Origin: Desulfomicrobium sp. UBA5193
GTDB lineage: Bacteria; Desulfobacterota; Desulfovibrionia; Desulfovibrionales; Desulfomicrobiaceae
Reading direction: 5' to 3'
Length of the DNA stretch: 64,000 nucleotides
NCBI GenBank assembly: GCA_002412965.1
Contig: DHWB01000007.1
Coordinates: forward strand, 62,001 to 126,000
The notes under the pieces were generated by a model that was given only the letters and a program-made list of their open reading frames with translations, had not been told where the DNA came from and did no database searches. Each line of letters begins with the position of its first letter. Within the stretch, counting starts at the first letter, position 1. A program made the translations under genes and the position numbers. Below are positions 51,131-60,711 of this stretch, piece after piece.

Positions 51131-51707
51131 AGGCGCTCGGCCCGCAACGGGGCTGCCGACTGCGCAAGGGCTTGGGACAAGCGTCCCGGTCTGGCGGAAG
51201 AATAAAAAACGCCCCGCTTCGGTGAGAAGCGGGGCGCTGCATGTCAATAACTCTCGATTCTGGGACTTTTCTGAATTCTACTGGTTTCCGATTCTCAAGA
51301 AACGATACCCCATAAATCTTTCGGAACGTTTGGTGACGGTCACACCGTCTGGTTTGCCGGGGCTGATGGGCCTTTTGCCCTGCCTCATCGGCGGGTCTGC
51401 ACGTTCCCTTTCACTCTACCCTGAACCAACTTGAATTGCCCAATGGTCTTCCCTCCGTTGAGGTTAATCCACTCGTCGACGGTTTATAGGTAAGGCCGAA
51501 GCGTTCTTTTGTCCAGAGTAAGTACACAGTTTGAAAACATATAAGTGCAACTCACTATTTTTCATGAAAAAATGCGCTTCTCCTCCGTTCACGAATCTTC
51601 CAGGGCCGGGCGGACAAACCGATTCACGCCCGCTGCCGTGAAAAGATCGCGTTGCTGGCCATACTCCTGAAGCCGTCCTTTGCCTTTGCCCAAACCTTTG
51701 CTAAACG
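51131..51707. other. Intergenic stretch with a minus-strand terminator and no clear gene
   Basis: 577 bases. On the plus strand I see no gene. A terminator facing the minus strand lies at 51203-51236. A 33-codon minus-strand frame (51464-51565, ATG after a distant GGAGGAG) precedes it; it matches nothing I know, and neighbouring frames are interrupted. A weak promoter-like pair, TTGAAA (51531) and ACTATT (51554), 17 bases apart, could serve the YdbH gene. Confidence 0.4.
51203..51236 (-). terminator. Intrinsic terminator oriented for the minus strand
   Basis: CGCCCCGCTTC and GAAGCGGGGCG form a strong hairpin. Read on the minus strand it is followed by TTTTTTATT; on the plus strand no T-tract follows. 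No minus-strand gene with clear support precedes it. Confidence 0.75.
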
Positions 51708-54395
51708 ATGGGCATGTCCACCCCCAACGGCCCAGCACCAGAAGACCAGAAGCCCGAACACAAAAAACCGAACCTCATGCCGAGAGTTCCGGTTCGCATC
51801 GGCAGCAGACTGGCCGCATTTCTGGCCGCCTTCTGCCTCCTGCTGGCCGGACTGTGGATCACCCTGCCCTGGCTGGCCCAGGAGCTGATCGTGCCCATGC
51901 TCGCCTCCGCGCTACGCACACCACACTTGAGCGCAGACATCCGCCGCGCGGATTTTTCGGGGCTGGACCTGGGGGAAGTCTCCCTGGCTCCGAATTCAGG
52001 CATCCGAACCGGGGCGATTCTGGTGGACTGGAGCCTGTCCGGTCTTTTGCAGGGCCGGGTGGACAGGGTGCGCGTCCTTGGCCTGCAGATCCTGGTCCGG
52101 GAGCAGGATGGCAAATGGGAAGTGCCCGGACTGCCCGTTCCGGAGAAATCCTCCGCTTCCGGCTCCGCGCCCATGTTCGTGCCGCAAGTGGGAGAACTCT
52201 TCGTCGACGGGCGGATCAGTCTGGAAGGACAACGCCTCACGCTTTCGGCGCCGTTGTCCGTGAACGGCAGCCTGGATGAAGACGGCAGGCTCCTCCTGGA
52301 CACGCGCACCGCCCTCGCCGGGCAAGCGATGGGACTGAGTCTTGACGCCGAACTCGACCGAAACGATTTCCGCCTGGCCTTCACCCTGCCCCCGGCGTCC
52401 GTGGCGGCCCTGGCCAGCCTGATTCCGGGCCTGGACAGCCTGTCCCTGGGCGGCACCGTCGCGAGCATGACGCGTGTGAACATCTCCCCGGATCAAAAGC
52501 CCGAAGTCGCGGTCAATCTCCGCCTCGACTCGATGAAGGGCCTCTTCGGCTCGAACGCCCTGGCCCAGGACGGCAACACGACCATGCAGCTCGACTGGCA
52601 GGATGGCGTAAAGCTGAGCCTCGATCCCGTCCGCCTGAACGCTCCGCTGCCACTGGTGGTGACGGTGAGCGACATCGAAGCGGACCTGGACAAAAACACG
52701 TATGCCTGCTCCTGGGGCATTGCCCTGGCCGCCCTGCCAGGTGTCGAATTTTCCTCCGCCCCGCTGCTGAGCGGACGAACCGAGGCCATGCGAGGCGAGC
52801 GCGGCTGGGATCTGCGCACCAGAGCGGAGCTCGGCGCCATGCACTTAAATCCCATCCGGACGCCAAGCATCAAGGCCACCCTGGAGCCAACGCCCCTGAC
52901 TCTCGACATTTCCACCAACGCAACGGCCACGCGCATCGATGCCGGCCTCGCCCTTGGACGGCTGCGCCTGACCCAGGGCTCGACCGAAGCGAACGTCTCG
53001 GGCCTGCGCCTCGCCTGCAACGCGACATCCGGATCATCCGGCCTGAACGGAACATGCAGCCTTGCCGGGGCGCTCCTGGAGGCGAAACAGCCCGGCCTGA
53101 CCCTGACCTCGACCCGTCTTGAGGGCCAGTGGAGCTTTGATCTGGGCGAGCAGCCGAGCCTGAACGGGATCATCACCGCCAGCGCCCGCGTCAGGGCGGG
53201 CGACACCGCCGCCGTCATGTCCGCGCGCCTGCCCATGTCCTGGCCCCAGCCCGCCACATCGCCCGGCAGCGTGGACCTTGACGTGAACTGGAACAAAAAG
53301 GGCCTGGCAAAAATTTCATCCCGAATCGTGCAAAAACTGCACGGTTTCAGTCTCGACGGCACGGCGTCCCTGCTGCCCGTGACGATCCGCGCTTCCCTCA
53401 AGGGGGATATGAACCTCTTCAGACCCGAAGAGTCGTGGATGGAACTTAAAGCCGCTCAAAACCTGACCCTGCCCGGCAATCTGGCCCGGTTCGCGCCGGC
53501 CCTTGGCGAGCTTTCCGGCAGCGCCCGCCTGGATGCGACGGCCCGCCTGGACATGAGCCGAGGGGTCCCCATGCTCCCCGCCACGCTGCGGCTGAGCGGC
53601 CTTTCCCTGAACCACACCCAGAGCAAGACCACCTTGAGCAATGCCACCGCCTTCCTCTCCTTCGCCAACCTGCTGACCGTCCGCTCCGACCCGGACGGAC
53701 GCATGACCTTCGACCGCCTGCAACTTGGCACCGTGATCCTGGACCAGGGCGACATCCATTTCCAGGTCGAAGCCCCGCACAGCATCCTGGTCGAAGGCTG
53801 CAGCTTTCGCTGGGCGGGCGGCCGGGTCGGCAGCCAGTCCTTCCGCGTCAATCCGGGCGTGGAAGACTACACGGTGGAGCTGTATTGCGACCGGGTCGAG
53901 CTGACCCAGGCCCTGGAACAGTTCGGCATGACCCAGGCCCAGGGCGACGGCACGGCCAACGGCCGCATCCCGGTGCGCTACAAGGACGGTGCACTGACCT
54001 TCGACAACGGCTTCCTCTATTCCACACCGGGGGAAAAAGGGGTACTGCGGGTCCAGGGCACCGAGATCCTGACGGCGGGCATTCCGCCGGGCACGCCGCA
54101 GTACGGACAGCTGGACCTGGCGACGGAGGCGCTCAAGGACTTTGCCTATGAGTGGGCCAAAATCAACCTGCACACGCAGGGCAGGGAGCTTGTGGTCTCG
54201 CTGCAACTGGACGGCAAACCGAGCAAACCGTTGCCTTTCACCTTTGATCGCGACATCGGCGGGTTTGCCCGTGTGTCCGCTTCCTCTCCCGGTTCGGTAT
54301 TCCAGGGCATCCGCCTGGATGTGAATTTCAGGCTGCCCCTGGATCAACTCTTGCAATATCGCCAGCTCTTGGAACTGATGAAAAACGGAGGTTAA
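51708..54395 (+). CDS. ydbH: YdbH-type AsmA-like envelope bridge protein
   Basis: Seen: 895 residues, close to the usual 880. A Pro/Lys-rich start and one membrane anchor (RIGSRLAAFLAAFCLLLAGL) are followed by a very long periplasmic part made of repeated beta strands and the conserved C terminus FQGIRLDVNFRLPLDQLL. Known: YdbH, with TamB and YhdP, carries phospholipids between inner and outer membranes in Gram-negative bacteria; it works with the lipoprotein YnbE and the periplasmic YdbL. Both follow here in the same order with one-base and ten-base gaps, which makes the assignment firm. No good ribosome-binding site precedes the ATG at 51708; another ATG lies two codons on. Confidence 0.9.
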   Translation: MGMSTPNGPAPEDQKPEHKKPNLMPRVPVRIGSRLAAFLAAFCLLLAGLWITLPWLAQELIVPMLASALRTPHLSADIRRADFSGLDLGEVSLAPNSGIRTGAILVDWSLSGLLQGRVDRVRVLGLQILVREQDGKWEVPGLPVPEKSSASGSAPMFVPQVGELFVDGRISLEGQRLTLSAPLSVNGSLDEDGRLLLDTRTALAGQAMGLSLDAELDRNDFRLAFTLPPASVAALASLIPGLDSLSLGGTVASMTRVNISPDQKPEVAVNLRLDSMKGLFGSNALAQDGNTTMQLDWQDGVKLSLDPVRLNAPLPLVVTVSDIEADLDKNTYACSWGIALAALPGVEFSSAPLLSGRTEAMRGERGWDLRTRAELGAMHLNPIRTPSIKATLEPTPLTLDISTNATATRIDAGLALGRLRLTQGSTEANVSGLRLACNATSGSSGLNGTCSLAGALLEAKQPGLTLTSTRLEGQWSFDLGEQPSLNGIITASARVRAGDTAAVMSARLPMSWPQPATSPGSVDLDVNWNKKGLAKISSRIVQKLHGFSLDGTASLLPVTIRASLKGDMNLFRPEESWMELKAAQNLTLPGNLARFAPALGELSGSARLDATARLDMSRGVPMLPATLRLSGLSLNHTQSKTTLSNATAFLSFANLLTVRSDPDGRMTFDRLQLGTVILDQGDIHFQVEAPHSILVEGCSFRWAGGRVGSQSFRVNPGVEDYTVELYCDRVELTQALEQFGMTQAQGDGTANGRIPVRYKDGALTFDNGFLYSTPGEKGVLRVQGTEILTAGIPPGTPQYGQLDLATEALKDFAYEWAKINLHTQGRELVVSLQLDGKPSKPLPFTFDRDIGGFARVSASSPGSVFQGIRLDVNFRLPLDQLLQYRQLLELMKNGG

Positions 54396-54396
54396 C

Positions 54397-54591
54397 GTGC
54401 GAATCCCCTTTATGGCCCTGGCCGTGATGCTGCTTCTGCAGAGCGGCTGCAGCACCCACCACGAAGTGCAGATGGCGCCGGTGGAGATCAAACCCATCCA
54501 CATCACCATCGATGTCAACGTTCGAGTCCAGAAGGATCTTGAAGACTTCTTCGGGGACATCGATAACGCCGAAAAAAAACTGGAAAAGTAG
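54397..54591 (+). CDS. ynbE: YnbE-family lipoprotein
   Basis: Seen: 64 residues from a GTG one base after the ydbH stop, with GGAGG upstream inside ydbH. The lipobox LLLQSGCS places the lipid on Cys18. The mature part ITIDVNVRVQKDLEDFFGDID is the YnbE signature. Known: YnbE multimers extend the YdbH beta-sheet to the outer membrane. Expected in the outer membrane. Confidence 0.92.
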   Translation: MRIPFMALAVMLLLQSGCSTHHEVQMAPVEIKPIHITIDVNVRVQKDLEDFFGDIDNAEKKLEK

Positions 54592-54601
54592 AGGAGAAGA
54601 T

Positions 54602-54973
54602 ATGCTCACCAAAAAACTTCACATTTTGACGCTGTTTGCCCTGCTGGGCATCCTTTTCAGCGCCCAGGGCGCTTTTTGCGACGCCATCAAGGACAGGATG
54701 TTGGCCCGCCTTCCGGTCATCAACGAGCTCAAATCCCAGGGTCTGGTCGGTGAAAACAACCAAGGCCTGCTGGAATTCCGCACCGCCCAGAAGCCGCAGG
54801 CCGACGTGGTCAACGCAGAAAACCAGGATCGAAAGGAGGTCTACAAGGCCATCGCCGCCCGCCAGAAAACCACGCCTGAATTCGTGGGCCAGGCCCGCGC
54901 GGCGCAGATCGCGGGCAAGGAGTCCGGCGGAACGTGGGTGCAGGGCGCGGACGGCGCTTGGAAAAAGAAGTGA
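54602..54973 (+). CDS. ydbL: YdbL-type periplasmic protein (DUF1318)
   Basis: Seen: 123 residues with a signal peptide (MLTKKLHILTLFALLGILFS, cleavage near FCDA). The mature part has AIKDRMLARLPVINELKSQGLVGENNQGLLEFR, VVNAENQDRKEVYKAIAARQ and the C-terminal GGTWVQGADGAWKKK of DUF1318. Known: YdbL modulates assembly of the YdbH-YnbE bridge. GAGGAGA precedes the ATG at 54602; in-frame codons upstream overlap ynbE and are not coding. The gene is followed by a strong terminator. Confidence 0.92.
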   Translation: MLTKKLHILTLFALLGILFSAQGAFCDAIKDRMLARLPVINELKSQGLVGENNQGLLEFRTAQKPQADVVNAENQDRKEVYKAIAARQKTTPEFVGQARAAQIAGKESGGTWVQGADGAWKKK

Positions 54974-54991
54974 CCGTGCTCGTCTCTTTCC

Positions 54992-55042
54992 CGCGAGAAG
55001 GCTCCGCGCGCTCCAGCAGCGCACGGGGCCTTCTCGCGTTTT
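54992..55042 (+). terminator. Intrinsic terminator of the ydbH-ynbE-ydbL operon
   Basis: CGCGAGAAGGC (54992-55002) pairs with GCCTTCTCGCG (55028-55038), with more GC pairing inside, followed by TTTT. It lies 18 bases after the ydbL stop. Confidence 0.88.
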
Positions 55043-55228
55043 GAGCGTCACTTGCTGAAATATCCCCGGCACGTCTCTGGAATTAAGGAAAAATCCACCT
55101 CCCGGCCACGCATCACGAGCGCGGAAAGAAGGACGGGCCGGACGCCTTGACGGAGCATCCCCGGACCGATAGTTCCTGCCTCCATCCGACCCGATCGACA
55201 AAACCAGCCGACACCACAAGGATTTTCC

Positions 55229-56104
55229 ATGAACTCCCGAACCATGCGCGCCAACCTCCTGCTCCTCCTGACCGCCCTGATCTGGGGCGCTGCCTTCGTC
55301 GCCCAGCGCATGGGCATGGACCACATGGGCCCCCTGACCTTCAACGGCATCCGGTTCGCTCTGGGCGCACTGGCCCTTTTGCCCCTCATCGGGCACATGG
55401 ACAAACGGCGCACCACCGAACCGACGCCCCTCCCCACCCTGATCCGAGGCGGCCTGATGATGGGCGGCGCACTCTTTCTGGGCGCCTGGCTGCAGCAGTT
55501 CGGGCTGTGCTACACCACGGCGGGCAAGGCCGGGTTCATCACCGGACTGTATGTGGTCTTCGTACCCCTGGTCGGGATCTTCCTCGGCCACCGTTACGGG
55601 ATTGGCACCTGGGCCGGAGCGGGACTCGCCGTTGTCGGCATGTATCTGCTCAGCGTGACCGAGACGATGTCCATGGACAAGGGCGACGCCCTGGTCCTCA
55701 TGTCGGCCTTTTTCTGGGGCGTGCATGTGCTCCTGATCGGCAAGCTGACCAGCGGCCTCTCGGCCGTGGATGCAATCAAGCTGGCTTCGATCCAGTTCGC
55801 CTTCTGTAGCCTGATCAGCCTGGCCGGAGCCGCCGCGTTCGAGGAGATCTCCCTGGCCGGACTCTGGGCCGGCATCATCCCCATCCTCTATGGCGGTCTC
55901 ATGAGCGTCGGCGTGGCCTACACCCTGCAGGTCGTGGCCCAGCGCGACGCCCGTCCGGCCCCGGCGGCCATCATTCTCAGCCTCGAAGCCGTCTTTGCCG
56001 CCGTGGCGGGCTGGATGCTCCTGGGCGAACTTTTGACCACCCAGGCCCTGGTCGGCTGCGCGCTCATGCTGTGCGGCATGATCTGGTCCCAGGCCAGGCC
56101 CTGA
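55229..56104 (+). CDS. EamA-family (DMT) transporter
   Basis: Seen: 291 residues, ten membrane helices in two EamA halves: LLLLTALIWGAAFVAQRMGM with PLTFNGIRFALGALALLPL in the first, and ALVLMSAFFWGVHVLLIGKL with PAAIILSLEAVFAAVAGWMLLGE in the second. AAGGA precedes the ATG. Known: members export or import amino acids, nucleotide sugars or other metabolites; nothing here indicates the cargo. Single gene between terminator-bounded units. Confidence 0.88.
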   Translation: MNSRTMRANLLLLLTALIWGAAFVAQRMGMDHMGPLTFNGIRFALGALALLPLIGHMDKRRTTEPTPLPTLIRGGLMMGGALFLGAWLQQFGLCYTTAGKAGFITGLYVVFVPLVGIFLGHRYGIGTWAGAGLAVVGMYLLSVTETMSMDKGDALVLMSAFFWGVHVLLIGKLTSGLSAVDAIKLASIQFAFCSLISLAGAAAFEEISLAGLWAGIIPILYGGLMSVGVAYTLQVVAQRDARPAPAAIILSLEAVFAAVAGWMLLGELLTTQALVGCALMLCGMIWSQARP

Positions 56105-56151
56105 CAGCTCCTGTCATGCAACGGTGACGCCCTCGTCACCAGGCCGTTCAT

Positions 56152-57012
56152 ATGCACAGGCATAGATGGCCCATGTACGCTACCTTCACTTCCTTTTGCC
56201 GCCGTCTGCTCACCGGCCTGGTTGCATTTCTGGGCTTCGGGCTGTGCCTGTCCTGTCTGAGTGTCATGGAGCAACGTCTTGGCCTGGTCGGCAAGGAGAA
56301 CCACCTGTCGCATGTCCGACCTCCAATCTCCATTCCTCTCATCGGGCAAAACCTCTCCGGCGTGACCTGGAGTCGGGCTACGGGAACTCTCTTCGCGGTC
56401 ACCAACTCCCCGCAGATCATCCACGAACTGAGCCCCACGGGCAAAGTCCTGCGCAGCATCGCGCTCAAAGGCTTTTCCGACACCGAAGACATCACCCATA
56501 TCGAAGGTGAAACTTTCGCTCTGATCGAGGAACGCCGTGGGCTGATCCGCCGCATCCGCATCACGGACGAGACCGTGGTGATACGGGCCGAAGAGAGCCC
56601 CGGCATCGACCTCGGCTCGCGCCACGAGGACAACAAGGGCTTCGAGAGCCTCTTCTTCGACCCGGCCACCCGCACGCTTCTGACCATGCGTGAACTGCCA
56701 CCTTATGAACTCGTCAGCGTCCCGCTGGACACTGAGGGCAAGCCGGGAACGATCCGCCGCGAACCTCTGGACCTTTCCGTGGATGATGTCGCCGCCCTGG
56801 GCCGCGACGCCGGCGGCAATCTGTGGATCCTGAGCGAGGCATCATCCTGCCTTGTCCGAATGGACGCCAACGGCCGCGAACTGCACCGCGCCAACCTTGT
56901 GTCGCCGACGCTTCCCTGTGAACCCGAGGGCCTGGCCTTCGGTGAGAACGGAGACATTTTTGTCGTCGGGGAACCCTGCACCTTCGTGGTAGCCCGCATC
57001 AATGCACGCTAG
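56152..57012 (+). CDS. SdiA-regulated domain protein
   Basis: Seen: 286 residues. An N-terminal membrane anchor or signal (LLTGLVAFLGFGLCLSCLSV) precedes a beta-propeller-like domain: NLSGVTWSRATGTLFAVTNSP, IALKGFSDTEDITHIEGETFALIEE, DNKGFESLFFDPATRTLL, LWILSEASSCLVRMDANGR and EPEGLAFGENGDIFVVGEP. This is the SdiA-regulated family, named after an E. coli gene; the function is unknown. A fragment of a second copy lies at 25403. The start lacks a good ribosome-binding site, and an ATG at 56173 is an alternative. Confidence 0.85.
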   Translation: MHRHRWPMYATFTSFCRRLLTGLVAFLGFGLCLSCLSVMEQRLGLVGKENHLSHVRPPISIPLIGQNLSGVTWSRATGTLFAVTNSPQIIHELSPTGKVLRSIALKGFSDTEDITHIEGETFALIEERRGLIRRIRITDETVVIRAEESPGIDLGSRHEDNKGFESLFFDPATRTLLTMRELPPYELVSVPLDTEGKPGTIRREPLDLSVDDVAALGRDAGGNLWILSEASSCLVRMDANGRELHRANLVSPTLPCEPEGLAFGENGDIFVVGEPCTFVVARINAR

Positions 57013-57457
57013 TTCCCCCGTTTCCTCCTCAAATCGCAACGCCTCGCGGTATATGAGGCCGTCGAAAAATAGGCAGGCCCGTCAGACCGCCGGGTCCATA
57101 AACCCCAACAGGACAGCGGCCGCCCCCATTGCCGGGGGCGACCGCTTTTTTATGGATCGCGCCTGCCTCTCGACCACGATCTTTTCATGAAATGAAAGAC
57201 GCTCACGTCCTTCTGTCTGACCCCAGTCCAGACCCCAAACCCGGTCACGGAAGCACGTGACGAGAAGAACGGCCTTGTCGCAGGCGAACTCGTCACCTTC
57301 TTTGTTCCCGGTCCGAAAAGCCCCAGCCTTTCCAAAGCCATCCGCAAGCATCCTTGCGCGTTGTCACGCTTTGAATTGTCAATGACTCAAAAAAGTGCAA
57401 TCGTATCAGAATATCCGCCCCTGCACCCGTCTCGCAAAGGCAACCCAAGGAGGCCGC
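57013..57457. other. Intergenic stretch with a terminator
   Basis: 445 bases. Apart from the terminator at 57115-57151 I see no feature. Frames open in both directions cross the terminator or lack ribosome-binding sites, and none resembles a known protein. The promoter of the hybrid kinase gene is presumably between 57300 and 57440. Confidence 0.4.
57115..57151 (+). terminator. Intrinsic terminator after the SdiA-regulated-type gene
   Basis: AGCGGCCGCCCCC pairs with CGGGGGCGACCGCT (one A-C mismatch) around ATTGC, followed by TTTTTT. It lies about 100 bases after the stop. Confidence 0.9.
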
Positions 57458-60400
57458 ATGATCCGACGACAATCGTCGACCAGCGATGCCGTTTTCCAGA
57501 CCATCATCAACGCCTCTCCGGAAGCCATCTTTCTCATGGAGCCGGACGGGCGGATCCTGGTCGCCAACGAGGCCATGGGCACCCGGTTGCACACTACCGC
57601 AAGCTCCCTCATCGGAAAGAACATCTACACGCTGATCGACCCCGAAGCCGGAGCCAGGCGCAGGGAGCAGGTCCAAAGTGTCCTCTCAACCGGAAAGCCC
57701 TGCGTGTTTCAGGACGAACGGGAAGGGCGCACCGTCGAGCATCACTTATCTCCTGTGCTGGATGACTCCGGCCAAGTCAGCCACATCGCCATTTTCGCCA
57801 GGGACATCTCGGCAAACAAGACGTTTGAGGCCCAGCTCCTCAAAAGCGAGGCCATCCTGCAGGCAAGCCAGTCTCTGGCGCATGTCGGCGGATGGGAATG
57901 GGACGTCGCTCAGGGCCGGATGTACTGGACGGAAGAGACGTTCAACATCCATGACGTTCGCCTTGAAGAGCGCGTGCAAGGCTCGCCGAAGCTCATCGAA
58001 AAGAGTCTGCAATGCTACTGTCCCGAAGATCGCAGGACCATCATCTCCGCCTTCGAGGCCTGCGTTGAAAATGGCAAGGCCTACGACTTCGAGTTTCCCT
58101 TCAAAACCTTCTCCGGGCGTCGGCTCTGGATTCGAACCACAGCCAGGCCCGTGTGCGTGGACGGACGAGTGGTCAAGGTCATCGGCAACATCATGGACAT
58201 CACACGCCGCAAGAAATCCCATGACCTTCTGGAAGCCCGCCTCCGCCTGAGCGATCTATCCCAGACCCTGGACACGCAGGCTCTGCTGGTCGCGTTTCTT
58301 GACGAGGCCGAAGCATTGACCGGCAGCCGCATCGGTTTTGTCCATTTCGTCGAGGAAGATCAAAAGACCCTGTCCCTGCAAACCTGGTCCACGAAAACAC
58401 GCCAGTCGCTTTGCACCACCAAAGTCACGGAGATGCATTACCCCATCGAAGACGCGGGCGTGTGGGTCGACTGCGTCAAGGAACGCACGGCTGTCATTCA
58501 TAACGACTATGCAAGCCTGTCCGGGCGCAAGGGCCTCCCTCCGGGACATGTGGCCATGATTCGCGAACTGGTTGTTCCCATCTTGCGACGCGGTCTCATC
58601 GTGGCCATCTTCGGAGTTGGCAACAAAGAGGAAAGCTACGACGATTGGGACATTGAACTGGTCTCGACCCTTGGTGACATGGCCTGGGACATATTCAAGC
58701 GCAAACACAGCGAAGAGGCACTGCGTGCCGCCGAGTTCAAATATCGCCAGCGCCTTGAACACTCGCCAGTGGGAGTCTATCGCAGCACCTTCGGCGGAAG
58801 ATTCGTGTCCCTGAACATGTCCATGGCGCGAATGATGGGCTACGAGTCACCGCAGGAAACGCTACGGGACATGACCAACCTCGCAGGCCAGCTGTATGTG
58901 GATCCAACCCGCCGGGAAGAGTTTCTGGAGCTGTTGCTGCGCGACGGAGTGGTCCAAGGTTTCGAATTCCGGGGCAGAAAGAAAAACGGCGAAACCAACT
59001 GGATTTTTGAAAATGCCCGCCTGACAAGGGAGGACGAGGAATCTTTCATCGACGGCTTTGCCCAGGACATCACCGAAAAGAAGCATTTCGAGGAGGCACT
59101 GCGCCAGAGCGAAGAGCATCTGCAGTCCATTTTCCGGGTCGCACCCACAGGCATCGGAGTGGTCAAAAACCGGGTTCTGGTCCGCGTCAACCAACGCGTT
59201 TGCGACATGACCGGATATGTCGAGGAGGAACTGCTGGGGCGCAGCGCGCGCATGCTCTATCCCGCGCAGGAAGACTTCGACTACGTCGGAAAGGAAAAAT
59301 ACAGGCAGATCAAGGAGAAAGGCACCGGCGAAGTCGAGACGCGCTGGCTCAGGAAGGACGGGACCGTCATCGATGTGCTCATGGCGTCCACGCCCCTTGA
59401 CCCCGAAGATCTCTCCATCGGAGTGACCTTCACCGCCACGGACATCACCGAGCGCAACGCCATCCAGGCCGAACTGCGCACGGCCAACCGGGGATTGCGG
59501 GAAGCCACGGCCCAAGCCACGGAGCTTGCGGCGCAAAGCCAAGCTGCCAACAAGGCCAAAAGCGAGTTTCTGGCCAACATGAGCCATGAGATCCGCACGC
59601 CCCTGAATGGGGTCATGGGCATGCTTCAGCTCATGGAAACAACAGCCCTGGATGCGGAACAACAGGAACTCGTCACCACGGCCATCTCCTCCTCGACCCG
59701 GCTGACCCGCCTGCTCTCGGACATCCTGGACATCTCGCGCATCGAAGCAGGCAAACTGGTCCTTTATGAAACCGAGTTCCAGATCGGCGCGCTCAAGGAC
59801 TCGGTGCTCGAACTCTTCGCGCCCGTGGCGCGGAAAAAACGCCTGAATTTACGTTTTCTGCTCGATGAGCGGGTGCCCGACCGAGTCATTGGAGACGAGA
59901 TGCGCCTGCGGCAGATACTCTTCAACCTGGTTGGCAACGCCATCAAATTCACGCAGCAGGGGGAAATCGGAGTCGAAATATCCCCGCTGCCCTGTCTGGC
60001 CAGCCATGGCTGCCACTTGCTGCTTTGCGTCTCCGACACGGGCGTGGGCATACCCGATGACCGTCTGCAGGACATCTTCGAGCCTTTTGTGCAAGCGGAC
60101 GGCTCCTATGTGCGCCAGCATCAGGGAGCTGGCCTTGGACTGTCCATTGTTCGCAGGCTCGCTCAGATGATGAACGGCAAACTGGTCGTGGAAACCAGTC
60201 CCGGAGAGGGAACGACCATCTGCCTGTCCCTGCCCCTGCGCGTGCCCGCCTCCTCGCCAGCAACCATCCAGACCAAACAGAAGCCCACATCCACCAAATC
60301 CTCCTGGCGGATTCTCCTGGCCGAGGATGACAAGGTCAACCTGTTGTCCAGTCGCAAGATGCTGGAAAAGCTTGGACACACCGTGACCGCTGCCGAAAAC

Positions 60401-60679
60401 GGACAGGAGGTGCTGGATATTCTGGCCCGCGAAGACTTCGACCTGATCTTCTTGGACATCCAGATGCCCGTTCTGGACGGGGTGGAGGCGACCAAGCTCA
60501 TCCGTAACTCCAAGGATTTAGGCGCAAAAGCGGACATCCCCATCATAGCCATGACCGCCTACGCGATGACCGGTGACCGCGAAACCTTTCTGCAGGCCGG
60601 AATGAACGATTATCTGGCCAAACCGGTCTGCTCGGAAAACCTCATGCAGGTCATGGACCGGGTCATGAACACGCCATGA
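57458..60679 (+). CDS. Soluble hybrid histidine kinase (PAS, PAS, GAF, PAS, PAS, kinase, receiver)
   Basis: Seen: 1073 residues from an ATG at 57458 with AAGGAGG upstream. No membrane segment. A PAS domain (about 8-125), a second PAS (about 130-250, WEWDVAQGRMYWTEE), a GAF-type domain (about 255-430, SRIGFVHFVEEDQKTLSL ... FGVGNKEESYDDWDI), two further PAS units, the dimerisation helix [20 protein letters not shown], an ATPase domain ([34 protein letters not shown]) and a receiver RILLAEDDKVNL with Asp in FLDIQMPVLDG. The kinase-receiver part closely resembles that of the hybrid kinase at 26102, suggesting duplication followed by exchange of sensors. No output domain or partner is adjacent. 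Confidence 0.92.
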   Translation: MIRRQSSTSDAVFQTIINASPEAIFLMEPDGRILVANEAMGTRLHTTASSLIGKNIYTLIDPEAGARRREQVQSVLSTGKPCVFQDEREGRTVEHHLSPVLDDSGQVSHIAIFARDISANKTFEAQLLKSEAILQASQSLAHVGGWEWDVAQGRMYWTEETFNIHDVRLEERVQGSPKLIEKSLQCYCPEDRRTIISAFEACVENGKAYDFEFPFKTFSGRRLWIRTTARPVCVDGRVVKVIGNIMDITRRKKSHDLLEARLRLSDLSQTLDTQALLVAFLDEAEALTGSRIGFVHFVEEDQKTLSLQTWSTKTRQSLCTTKVTEMHYPIEDAGVWVDCVKERTAVIHNDYASLSGRKGLPPGHVAMIRELVVPILRRGLIVAIFGVGNKEESYDDWDIELVSTLGDMAWDIFKRKHSEEALRAAEFKYRQRLEHSPVGVYRSTFGGRFVSLNMSMARMMGYESPQETLRDMTNLAGQLYVDPTRREEFLELLLRDGVVQGFEFRGRKKNGETNWIFENARLTREDEESFIDGFAQDITEKKHFEEALRQSEEHLQSIFRVAPTGIGVVKNRVLVRVNQRVCDMTGYVEEELLGRSARMLYPAQEDFDYVGKEKYRQIKEKGTGEVETRWLRKDGTVIDVLMASTPLDPEDLSIGVTFTATDITERNAIQAELRTANRGLREATAQATELAAQSQAANKAKSEFLANMSHEIRTPLNGVMGMLQLMETTALDAEQQELVTTAISSSTRLTRLLSDILDISRIEAGKLVLYETEFQIGALKDSVLELFAPVARKKRLNLRFLLDERVPDRVIGDEMRLRQILFNLVGNAIKFTQQGEIGVEISPLPCLASHGCHLLLCVSDTGVGIPDDRLQDIFEPFVQADGSYVRQHQGAGLGLSIVRRLAQMMNGKLVVETSPGEGTTICLSLPLRVPASSPATIQTKQKPTSTKSSWRILLAEDDKVNLLSSRKMLEKLGHTVTAAENGQEVLDILAREDFDLIFLDIQMPVLDGVEATKLIRNSKDLGAKADIPIIAMTAYAMTGDRETFLQAGMNDYLAKPVCSENLMQVMDRVMNTP

Positions 60680-60711
60680 CACCGGGCGCCCGCGCTGCCT
60701 GCAAACGCATC

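Noticed and set aside
57082..57351. 89-codon minus-strand frame after the SdiA-regulated-type gene
   Set aside because: It reads through the terminator hairpin and has no family resemblance.
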